From NCBI GenBank assembly GCA_002415485.1, contig DHYU01000062.1, positions 89,915 to 96,039 on the forward strand: a stretch of DNA of 6,125 nt, in the 5' to 3' direction. Both the position numbers and the translations under genes were made by a program. Shown one piece after another: positions 1 to 5,656 of the stretch (position 1 is the first letter of the stretch; each line of letters opens with the position of its first letter). The notes under the pieces were generated by a model that saw only the letters and a program-made list of their open reading frames with translations, did not search any database and was not told the origin of the DNA. This stretch comes from Proteobacteria bacterium UBA5122. Lineage in GTDB: Bacteria > Pseudomonadota > Gammaproteobacteria > Tenderiales > Tenderiaceae.

Positions 1-19
1 ACGTGTGCTCTTCCGATCT
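1..19 (+). other. Residual Illumina TruSeq adapter sequence (artefact)
   Basis: The first 19 bases, ACGTGTGCTCTTCCGATCT, are identical to the 3' end of the standard Illumina TruSeq read-2 adapter as I remember it. Genomic sequence appears to begin at base 20. This marks the left edge as a contig end left by incomplete adapter trimming, so these bases should not be read as biology. Confidence 0.95.
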
Positions 20-24
20 CCTGG

Positions 25-95
25 CAATGTCCTGTTCGCGTGGTGCCGTCTCCTGAACCTGTCGAAGGGGACGGCACTACGCGAATGTGACATTG
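25..95. repeat. Long imperfect extragenic hairpin, probable dispersed palindromic repeat
   Basis: Bases 25-50 and 70-95 are inverted copies of each other, with 22 of 26 positions matching. In RNA three of the four mismatches become G-U pairs, and the stem extends inward (51-54 with 66-69) to about 30 bp around an 11-base loop. The centre contains CCTGAACCTGTCGAAGG, which resembles the CTTCGACAGG(C/T)TCAGG-type motif found scattered between genes in many proteobacterial genomes. The arms are not identical, which argues against a library snap-back artefact. Sitting at a contig end fits a multi-copy element that broke the assembly. No T-run follows on the plus strand, so it is not an obvious terminator. 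Confidence 0.7.
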
Positions 96-110
96 GCGAA
101 TTACATACTT

Positions 111-116
111 AAGGGA
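111..116 (+). promoter_or_regulatory. Ribosome binding site of the bepA-like gene
   Basis: AAGGGA lies 9 bases upstream of the ATG at 126. It supports that start over the in-frame ATG at 87, which falls inside the right arm of the hairpin, has no comparable site, and would put 13 extra residues before the signal peptide. Confidence 0.6.
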
Positions 117-125
117 AGTCTCATC

Positions 126-1589
126 ATGTACCGGAGAGTGCTCTATTGCGCGCTGGGCCTGCTGTTGCTGATGGCGGGCCGCGGCGGAATGGCGCTGGAT
201 TTGCCCGACATGGGCAAGTCTTCGGATGCGGTGCTGTCGCCGTTGGAAGAGGAGAAGCTCGGCGCGGCGTTCATGCGCAAATTGCGCGAAAGCGAGAAGC
301 TGTTCGACGACCCCGCCCTGGAAGCCTATTTCAACACCCTGGGCTACCGTCTGGTCGCGCACAGCGACGACCCCGCGCAGAAGTTCACTTTTTTTATGCT
401 GAAAGACGCCGACATCAACGCTTTCGCGGTGCCCGGCGGGTATATCGGCGTCCACAGCGGGTTATTCCTGCATACCCGCGGTGAGAGTGAACTGGCCTCG
501 GTGCTGGCGCACGAAATCGCCCACGTCACCCAACGCCATCTCGCACGCCGCTTTCAGAAGGCCCAACAAACCAGCCTGCAAACAGCGGCCGCAGTGATTG
601 CAGCCATCCTGCTGGCCAGTAAAAATCCGGAAGTTGCCGAGGCGGCCATCTTTGGCAGCACGGCCGGCGGCATACAACAACAGCTCAATTTCAGCCGCGA
701 ACACGAGCAGGAGGCCGACCGCGTCGGCATCGATATCCTGAGTCGTTCAGGTTACGACCCGATCCATATGGCCGGTTTTTTTCACCGGCTGCAGAATGCC
801 TATCGATTCCAGCAAAGTGCCGTGCCCGAGATTCTTCGCACGCACCCGGTCACGCCCAATCGTATAGCTGATGCTGAAAACCGAGCCAAGTCGCTCAAGC
901 CGAAGTCCCCATATCCAGGTGCGCCTGAGTTTTCACTGATTCAAACCAAGCTCAAGACCCAAACACTGGATGCAAACCAGCTACAACCTCGTCGCAACGA
1001 AATCTTTGCATTAATCAACGAAAGCAAAGCGACGACCGACCGCAACCTGGTCTATGAGTACGCACTACTTAGCCTGCAAGGCAACTACCTGGACGCTGCC
1101 CATGCCGCAGCCGAACAACTGTTAAGGGCAGAGCCAGAACACACCTTTTTCATCAGTTTGATGGCCAGTATCGAAGCGGCTCGCGGTGAGTTGCCACTGG
1201 CTATCACACGCTTGCAACAAGCCCTCGTGCTTTATCCAAACCATGCCTATCTCAGCTTTTTATATGCGCACGCCTTACGCCTCAACAATGAGACACAACA
1301 CGCCATTCGGGTATTGAAACAATTGACCCAACAACACCCACAAACAGAACCTGCCTATTTCAAGGCCTTGGCCCAGGCCTATGACCAATCGGGTGATGCC
1401 GCCCAATCCTACATTGCGATGGCCGAATTCTATTATTTGCTCGGCCAAACCAGAACCGCCATCACACAGCTTGAAGCCGCAATGAGAAAACTCCCCCAAG
1501 GGGATCAATATCAACGGCAAAGACTCGACAGCCGCATCGACGTATTAAAACGAGAAGCCCTATTGGAAGAGGCTGCCGTCCGCCGCTAA
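126..1589 (+). CDS. bepA: BepA-like periplasmic M48 zinc metalloprotease with C-terminal TPR domain
   Basis: A 487-residue protein with the size and architecture of Escherichia coli BepA (YfgC), which in the periplasm promotes LptD assembly and degrades stalled outer-membrane proteins at the BAM complex. Residues 1 to about 24 form a signal peptide (YRR, then a leucine-rich core, ending near GMALD), followed by the family's LPDMG sequence. The zinc site is complete: HEIAH at 129-133, Glu194 within EQEAD, and His240 within RTHPVTPNR, matching the E. coli auto-regulatory histidine. A hydrophobic, alanine-rich stretch (about 148-175) lies between the HExxH and the third ligand, as in BepA. From about 300 to 480 there are TPR-like helical pairs (for example AITRLQQALVLYPNH), ending in a family-like DSRIDVLKRE segment. 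Base composition drops from roughly 60-65% GC in the first third to about 43-53% in the TPR part. The gene is alone on its strand and converges with the globin gene. The family call is firm; the client proteins are inferred. Confidence 0.93.
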   Translation: MYRRVLYCALGLLLLMAGRGGMALDLPDMGKSSDAVLSPLEEEKLGAAFMRKLRESEKLFDDPALEAYFNTLGYRLVAHSDDPAQKFTFFMLKDADINAFAVPGGYIGVHSGLFLHTRGESELASVLAHEIAHVTQRHLARRFQKAQQTSLQTAAAVIAAILLASKNPEVAEAAIFGSTAGGIQQQLNFSREHEQEADRVGIDILSRSGYDPIHMAGFFHRLQNAYRFQQSAVPEILRTHPVTPNRIADAENRAKSLKPKSPYPGAPEFSLIQTKLKTQTLDANQLQPRRNEIFALINESKATTDRNLVYEYALLSLQGNYLDAAHAAAEQLLRAEPEHTFFISLMASIEAARGELPLAITRLQQALVLYPNHAYLSFLYAHALRLNNETQHAIRVLKQLTQQHPQTEPAYFKALAQAYDQSGDAAQSYIAMAEFYYLLGQTRTAITQLEAAMRKLPQGDQYQRQRLDSRIDVLKREALLEEAAVRR

Positions 1590-1611
1590 TCCTCAGGATA
1601 ATTAACGCACG

Positions 1612-1645
1612 AAAAAAAACCGGCGACCCAATCGGGGCGCCGGTT
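1612..1645 (-). terminator. Rho-independent terminator of the triple-globin gene
   Basis: An 8-bp perfect stem (1618-1625 with 1638-1645, AACCGGCG/CGCCGGTT) is followed inward by an A-G mismatch, three more C-G pairs and an AATC tetraloop. Read on the minus strand the hairpin is followed by eight U (plus-strand A-run 1612-1619), the classic intrinsic terminator, 25 bases past the globin stop codon. The plus-strand side lacks a T-run, so bepA probably gains little termination from it, although the hairpin separates the two convergent genes. Confidence 0.9.
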
Positions 1646-1669
1646 CAGGCTTAGGGGAATTGGAACGGC

Positions 1670-2878
1670 TTATCGACCAAGCACGTCGTTGCGCACGCTC
1701 TCTGCAATCGCCGCCGCTTCACCGATTTCTTTGGCAGGCACGCCCAGCTCGGTCAGGGTTGCACCCAGGTTTTCCATTACCGCATCAAAGTGACTGTCAT
1801 TCAGGCCACGAGCCACCAGATGGGCATGACCTTTACGCATGTCTTCACCGGTGTAGTTGTTGGGACCGCCAAGGGCGAAGGTCAGGAAGGCCTTTTGTTT
1901 GGCTGCCTGCTTGTCCATATCCACACCTTCAAAGAACTGGTTGATACGTTCATCCGCCAATACCTTGCGATAGAACAGATCCACCGCTGCATTGACCGCC
2001 GCGTCGCCACCGATACGCTCATACAGGCTCTTATTACCAACCATCGCTGCCTTTTCTTCGGCAGTGAAACCGGCCAATACATCCGAGCGTACACTCTCTG
2101 CAATCGCAGCGGCTTCGCCAATTTCTTTTGCAGGCACACCCAGCTCGGTCAGGGTCGCACCCAGATTTTCCATCACCGCGTCGAAATGACTATTGTTCAG
2201 ACCGCGGGCCACCAGATGGGCGTGACCTTTACGCATGTCTTCACCGCTGTAGTTATTTGGACCACCGAAGGCGAAGGTCAGGAAGGCCTTTTGTTTGGCC
2301 GCCTGCTTATCCATATCCACACCGTCAAAGAACTGGTTGATACGACCATCTGCCAGTACCTTGCGGTAGAACAGATCGACAGCCGCGTTCACCGCAGCAT
2401 CGCCACCGATGCGCTCATACAGGCTCTTGCTCGAACCTGCCATCGCGGCCTTTTCTTCGGCAGTGAAACCGGCCAACACATCGGCGCGCACGCTCTCTGC
2501 AATCGCCGCGGCCTCACCGATCTCTTTGGCAGGCACACCCAGTTCAGTCAGGGTCGCACCCAAGTTTTCCATCACTGCATCAAAGTGGCTGCTATTCAAA
2601 CCACGCGCCACCAGGTGCGCATGACCTTTACGCATGTCTTCACCGGTGTATTTATTCGGGCCACCAAAGGCGAAGGTCAGGAAGGCCTTTTGTTTGGCCG
2701 ACTGTTTATCCATGTCGACGCCATCGAAGAAATGATTGATCCGGCCGTCAGACAACACCTTGCGATAAAACAGATCCACTGCAGCGTTCACCGCAGCGTC
2801 GCCACCAATACGCTCGTACAGAGACTTGGCTGCGACGGGCTCAGCACCACCAAACAGCTTTTTTAGAAAACCCAACAT
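1670..2878 (-). CDS. Triple-domain group I truncated haemoglobin (three tandem globins in one chain)
   Basis: A 402-residue protein of three group I (TrHbN/GlbN-type) truncated globin domains at residues 18-135, 151-268 and 283-400. Each begins KSLYERIGGDAAVNAAVDLFY and differs from its neighbour at only 6-7 positions. Aligned to the cyanobacterial GlbN and Mycobacterium TrHbN sequences I remember, each keeps the proximal F8 His (86, 219, 351), B10 Tyr (38, 171, 303), E7 Gln (59, 192, 324), E11 Gln (63, 196, 328) and the FGGPN-Y-GEDM segment. E10 is Lys (62, 195, 327) where Synechocystis GlbN has His; the C-terminal His that bonds haem covalently there is absent. Linkers of about 15 residues (GFTAEEKAAM core) join the domains. 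An amphipathic leader (MLGFLKKLFGG) precedes only domain 1, recalling the pre-A extension of TrHbN. There is no signal peptide, so it is cytoplasmic. The start at 2878 is fixed by AGGAGG 5 bases upstream; an in-frame ATG at 2932 lacks a good site. The family binds O2 and NO and often acts as an NO dioxygenase; that role is inferred here. The usual family length is one domain of about 120-130 residues. Confidence 0.93.
   Translation of the reverse strand: MLGFLKKLFGGAEPVAAKSLYERIGGDAAVNAAVDLFYRKVLSDGRINHFFDGVDMDKQSAKQKAFLTFAFGGPNKYTGEDMRKGHAHLVARGLNSSHFDAVMENLGATLTELGVPAKEIGEAAAIAESVRADVLAGFTAEEKAAMAGSSKSLYERIGGDAAVNAAVDLFYRKVLADGRINQFFDGVDMDKQAAKQKAFLTFAFGGPNNYSGEDMRKGHAHLVARGLNNSHFDAVMENLGATLTELGVPAKEIGEAAAIAESVRSDVLAGFTAEEKAAMVGNKSLYERIGGDAAVNAAVDLFYRKVLADERINQFFEGVDMDKQAAKQKAFLTFALGGPNNYTGEDMRKGHAHLVARGLNDSHFDAVMENLGATLTELGVPAKEIGEAAAIAESVRNDVLGR
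1679..2827 (-). repeat. Three tandem in-frame ~0.4-kb repeats encoding the globin domains
   Basis: On the minus strand the units are 2827-2429 (399 bases, 133 codons with linker), 2428-2033 (396 bases, 132 codons) and 2032-1679 (354 bases, no linker). Protein copies are about 94-95% identical, while the DNA copies differ at many third codon positions. The duplications are therefore probably not very recent, and the amino-acid sequence is held by selection or occasional gene conversion. Confidence 0.92.
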
Positions 2879-2883
2879 GCTAC

Positions 2884-2889
2884 CCTCCT
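2884..2889 (-). promoter_or_regulatory. Strong Shine-Dalgarno site of the globin gene
   Basis: The minus strand reads AGGAGG followed by 5 bases (GTAGC) and the ATG at 2878. This near-perfect site decides the start codon against the upstream in-frame ATG at 2932. Confidence 0.85.
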
Positions 2890-2963
2890 CAGAAAATAAT
2901 AAACCAACGCCAACACAAACTGACGTGATCACACTCCACCCAAAATCAAAAAACAGATTTACA

Positions 2964-3017
2964 CACCCTCTGGCATATCCCCGATGGCTCTATCTAGAAC
3001 CGCCCCTCAACAGGGTG
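2964..3017 (-). other. Possible structured leader of the globin mRNA
   Basis: In the predicted 5' leader of about 176 bases, a perfect 6-bp helix (AGGGTG 3012-3017 with CACCCT 2964-2969, plus-strand spelling) encloses a second hairpin at 2986-3001 with a 6-bp stem (one G-U) and a 4-base loop. I recognise no riboswitch family. Short helices like these can arise by chance. The rest of the 271-base gap (2879-3149) holds the promoter and operator described separately, and I see no gene in it. Confidence 0.25.
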
Positions 3018-3060
3018 GCATCCCGGCCATTTTTCCTATTAATCCAGTAAGGTGTTTGTC

Positions 3061-3089
3061 ATCCTACTCTTGATAAGATGTATTGTAAA
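3061..3089 (-). promoter_or_regulatory. Putative sigma-70 promoter of the globin gene
   Basis: The minus strand carries TTTACA (3089-3084, five of six bases of TTGACA), a 17-bp spacer, and TAGGAT (3066-3061, four of six bases of TATAAT including TA at the start and AT at the end). Transcription would start near 3054 and give a leader of about 176 bases before the ATG. It lies between the TerB-like gene and the globin gene, so the globin can be transcribed on its own. Confidence 0.55.
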
Positions 3090-3097
3090 TACACTTT
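3075..3097. promoter_or_regulatory. Putative NsrR-type operator overlapping the globin promoter
   Basis: A 23-bp imperfect palindrome of 11-1-11 form, with arms AAGATGTATTG and AAATACACTTT and 8 of 11 positions symmetric. Against the proteobacterial NsrR consensus as I recall it (GATGYATTTNAAATRCATC), bases 3077-3095 match 15 of 18 defined positions. It covers the whole -35 element, where a repressor would block RNA polymerase. NsrR is a [Fe-S] repressor released by nitric oxide that controls NO-detoxifying genes, which suits a truncated globin. The site was found by eye; no nsrR gene is in the window. Confidence 0.5.
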
Positions 3098-3149
3098 AAT
3101 TCAGAGCTTAACAGTCAGGTATTACGCATTCCATGCGCACAGCAGAGAA

Positions 3150-3599
3150 TTAGGTGGAGGCCTCAACCTTAAATCGCAGCCGTGCAAAGTCGTCGGGCGA
3201 GACATAGATCAGATCGGCAATCCGCCGTAGCAGGTGCTCTTCGTATTTATCTTTATCCTTGTCTGCGTAGGCCACCCGCCACAGCATCTCGACAATCTCG
3301 CACTTCTGCGCGTAATCAAAATGCTCATTGACCTGCCGCGTAAACTCAAACATACAGGTTGCGTTATCGGTCTCACGCTCGGCCAGCGACACCAACTCGG
3401 CGGTGTCGGCAGAACTCATAGCGAAGAAGCGTTCGATCTGCTGCACAATGGCCAGCCGCTCCCCATCCGTGACCTGCATGTCGGCCCGTGAGATCTCGAT
3501 CAGCAGCGATGCCGTCGCCAATTGCACGCCCCGGGCGGAGGCCTGTTTATCGTCGAGACGAATATGTTGTGAAAAATAATCGCGAATGGCCTGAAACAT
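3150..3599 (-). CDS. TerB-like (COG4103-type) small helical protein
   Basis: A 149-residue, mostly helical, soluble protein with no signal peptide or membrane segment. It resembles the TerB-like fold family: two similar helical halves, each with a helix, a short acidic loop and another helix. The loops are SRADMQVTDGE (37-47) in the first half and AYADKDKDKYEE (110-121) in the second; acidic residues at these places bind metal in TerB relatives. The ATG at 3599 is 6 bases downstream of the ankyrin stop codon, and its AGGA ribosome site (3607-3604) overlaps that stop (TAGGA), so translation is probably coupled. Its role is unknown. Despite the family name, tellurite resistance should not be assumed, because no other ter genes are nearby. 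No intrinsic terminator is evident after it, so some read-through into the globin gene is possible. Confidence 0.75.
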   Translation of the reverse strand: MFQAIRDYFSQHIRLDDKQASARGVQLATASLLIEISRADMQVTDGERLAIVQQIERFFAMSSADTAELVSLAERETDNATCMFEFTRQVNEHFDYAQKCEIVEMLWRVAYADKDKDKYEEHLLRRIADLIYVSPDDFARLRFKVEAST

Positions 3600-3605
3600 A
3601 TAATC

Positions 3606-5495
3606 CTATTCAAGTCGATATAGTGTGACATTGGCGTCGGCGCTCTGCGGGTCGAGCAGACTGATCACCGCTTCATGACCGCCGTCACGCGCCTCATCCA
3701 GCGCGCTCTTGCCCAAATCATTGCTCAAACGCGCCATCGCGCCCGCGGCCAATAATTGTTCAACCACCGATGCATGACCATGACGCGCCGCATACATCAA
3801 CGCCGTCATGCCATCGGTCTCCACCTTGCTCTCAAAACCCAGTTCAGGCCGCTCGATCACATTGACCTGCGCCCCGACCATCAGCAACGCACTGACAATC
3901 TCACCATAACCACCGCGCGCAGCCGCCATCAGTACTGAGGTGCCGCCCACGGTATTCAGACCATGATCGGCACCCCGTGCAATCAAGGCATCGACCAGGG
4001 CCACATGGCCGTTATCTGCCGCATGGAACAGCGCCGTGCGCCCGCCTTCACCACGCAGATCGACATTGGCGCCGGCCTCGATCAGGGCCTGTGTTACGGC
4101 CAAATGCCCGACCTTCACCGCGGTGATCAACACACTGTCGCGGCCCATGATCGGCGGCGGCATCCGTGTGTTGGCGCGTAAACGCTGCTCCAGGATCAAT
4201 GTATTGGGATTGGCGCCCGCCTTCAGCAGCGCCTGCACCAAGGGCAGATCCCCCGCCATCGCCACTGCGATCAGCGGCGTTTCGCCCTGACGATTGGCCA
4301 GCTCGACCTGGGCCTGGTGTTCAAGCAGATAGGCGACCACCTCATCATGACCACTGCGCGCCGCCGCCAGCAGGGCGGTATCGCCACGCGAGGCCACCTG
4401 CATCAGCTCACGCTCACCAAGCGGGGCATGACTCTTGGACATTGCGAACTGGCGCAGCCCCGACGGCACAAAGTTGACCTCGGCGCCGTGCTCGATCAGC
4501 ACCTTGACCACCTTCAGATGGCCGAGATGGGCGGCGGCGAGCAACGGCGTAACGCCGTTACGATCGACGTGATTCACATTGGCCTGCGCGGGCAACAACT
4601 GATTGGTCTTATAGAGATCCCCGAGTTTGGCGGCCTTGATCAGCGCAGCATCTGGCGACAAGCGCACGTAGGCCTGGGTATCCTTGGCGCCGGAGTGCAT
4701 CAGTAGGGCCTGCATCTGTTCGTCGTTGTGACGACGGGCAAACACCAACGCCGTTTCACCGTGGATATTTTCCTGATTCGGGTTGGCGCCGTTATCGAGC
4801 AACAACTTGGCGATCGCCGGCCAATCCACCGCATCACGCGTCAGGCCATGGGAGGCCGCGTACATCAGTGGCGTAAAGCCCCCCTCCTGACGATTGGCCG
4901 GCAGCGTATTGCCCAGGTTCGGATTGGCGCCGGCCTTAATCAATACAGTGGCCGTACTCAGGTGGCCGTATTGCACCGCCTGAAACAACGCAGACTCACC
5001 TTGGTTGTTCACCATATTGACCGTGGCGCCCTGTTCCAACAGGTAATGCGCCAATTCAAAATGGCCACTGGCCGAGGCCGTCATCAGCGCCGAAATGTCT
5101 TCGTTGTTCTGGGCATTGACATTGGCGCCTTGCGCCAGCAGGAAATCAACCACCGGCCGGTGACCATTGCCGGAGGCGGCAATCAGCGCAGTGTTGCCGT
5201 AGGCATCACGCGCATTCACCGCCACATTTTCATTGAGCAGGTACTGCACCAGATCGAGCTGGCCATAACGCGCCGCCAATACCAGGCGCTCGGGGGAGAC
5301 ATTGTCACTGTGATCCACGCCGACCTGACGCCCGGCGACCTGCGCTGCCAATACCACCGACGACAGGCCTGCGCCCGGCAATACAGTCTGGGCCGTAGCA
5401 CCGCTGGCCATCAAGGCGCTGACACTCAGGGTCAACACTGACAGACCACCTCGCAGGCCCGCTTGCGCACGGCGATTGCTGATCTTCGTACTCAT
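3606..5495 (-). CDS. Exported ankyrin-repeat protein, about 15 repeats
   Basis: A 629-residue protein with a Sec-type signal peptide: basic MSTKISNRRAQAGLR, a hydrophobic core at about 17-30, and a likely cleavage after Ala35 in SGATA-QT. It should therefore be periplasmic or otherwise exported. From about residue 66 to 615 it is a stack of roughly 15 ankyrin repeats of about 33 residues, with the usual G-TALMAAARxGH and VxxLLxxGAxVN signatures (for example at 98-131, 313-346, 484-517, 561-593). Longer loops interrupt the stack near 194-205, 341-370, 434-453 and 547-561. No enzymatic domain is visible, so it is probably a protein-binding scaffold. Periplasmic ankyrin proteins such as Pseudomonas aeruginosa AnkB support catalase function, but no catalase gene is here. 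The start at 5495 follows GGAGGAGGA by 5 bases; an ATG 10 codons upstream would spoil the signal peptide. It leads a two-gene unit with the TerB-like gene. Its partner is unknown. Confidence 0.9.
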   Translation of the reverse strand: MSTKISNRRAQAGLRGGLSVLTLSVSALMASGATAQTVLPGAGLSSVVLAAQVAGRQVGVDHSDNVSPERLVLAARYGQLDLVQYLLNENVAVNARDAYGNTALIAASGNGHRPVVDFLLAQGANVNAQNNEDISALMTASASGHFELAHYLLEQGATVNMVNNQGESALFQAVQYGHLSTATVLIKAGANPNLGNTLPANRQEGGFTPLMYAASHGLTRDAVDWPAIAKLLLDNGANPNQENIHGETALVFARRHNDEQMQALLMHSGAKDTQAYVRLSPDAALIKAAKLGDLYKTNQLLPAQANVNHVDRNGVTPLLAAAHLGHLKVVKVLIEHGAEVNFVPSGLRQFAMSKSHAPLGERELMQVASRGDTALLAAARSGHDEVVAYLLEHQAQVELANRQGETPLIAVAMAGDLPLVQALLKAGANPNTLILEQRLRANTRMPPPIMGRDSVLITAVKVGHLAVTQALIEAGANVDLRGEGGRTALFHAADNGHVALVDALIARGADHGLNTVGGTSVLMAAARGGYGEIVSALLMVGAQVNVIERPELGFESKVETDGMTALMYAARHGHASVVEQLLAAGAMARLSNDLGKSALDEARDGGHEAVISLLDPQSADANVTLYRLE

Positions 5496-5500
5496 GACGC

Positions 5501-5509
5501 TCCTCCTCC
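5501..5509 (-). promoter_or_regulatory. Strong Shine-Dalgarno site of the ankyrin gene
   Basis: The minus strand reads GGAGGAGGA, then 5 bases, then the ATG at 5495. It fixes the start so that the protein begins with a normal signal peptide. Confidence 0.8.
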
Positions 5510-5606
5510 AGATTCCACCCGGCATTGCACCCTGGTGTCCTTACCGGCCGTGGTCCCCGTTCCCCGTGGGCGGCCTGCATCTATACCCAAGCGTTTTAGT
5601 TATTTA

Positions 5607-5635
5607 TTTGGTGTATTGATCAATCCTATACCAAA
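5607..5635. promoter_or_regulatory. Palindromic AT-rich element upstream of the ankyrin gene
   Basis: A perfect 10-bp palindrome ATTGATCAAT (5615-5624) is flanked unevenly by TTTGGT (5607-5612) and ACCAAA (5630-5635). It lies in the 161-base gap between dnaQ and the ankyrin start, within the only AT-rich part (about 5590-5650), where a promoter would be expected; TATAGG and TAAATA are -10-like there, but no -35/-10 pair with good spacing stands out. I do not recognise the regulator. The GC-rich remainder (about 5510-5585) would be mRNA leader, and I see no gene in it. Confidence 0.3.
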
Positions 5636-5656
5636 CCAGCATACATGCAAGTTTGA

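Noticed and set aside
87..125. Upstream ATG at 87 as the bepA start
   Set aside because: It lies in the hairpin arm, lacks a ribosome site and puts 13 extra residues before the signal peptide; ATG at 126 has AAGGGA at a proper distance.
1679..2827. Regular repeats as a possible CRISPR-like or satellite array
   Set aside because: Units are about 396-399 bases, in frame, and encode whole globin domains; there are no short repeats with unique spacers.
1790..2866. Long plus-strand open frame (358 codons) opposite the globin gene
   Set aside because: It is fully antisense to the three globin repeats, is itself a threefold shadow of them, has no family resemblance and no good ribosome site.
2925..2932. 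GTGATCAC palindrome upstream of the globin as a CRP or FNR site
   Set aside because: The spacing does not fit TGTGA-N6-TCACA or TTGAT-N4-ATCAA; an 8-bp palindrome alone is weak evidence.
3125..3137. CGCAT-TCC-ATGCG hairpin after the TerB-like gene as a terminator
   Set aside because: The stem is only 5 bp and is not followed by a U-run on the minus strand.
3150..3599. Tellurite-resistance function for the TerB-like gene
   Set aside because: The name comes from a distant fold relationship; no terA, terC, terD or terE genes are present in the window.
4728..5441. Plus-strand open frame of 237 codons opposite the ankyrin gene
   Set aside because: It is antisense to the repetitive ankyrin coding region, with a His/Gln/Arg-rich composition typical of a shadow frame, and no recognisable domain or start signal.
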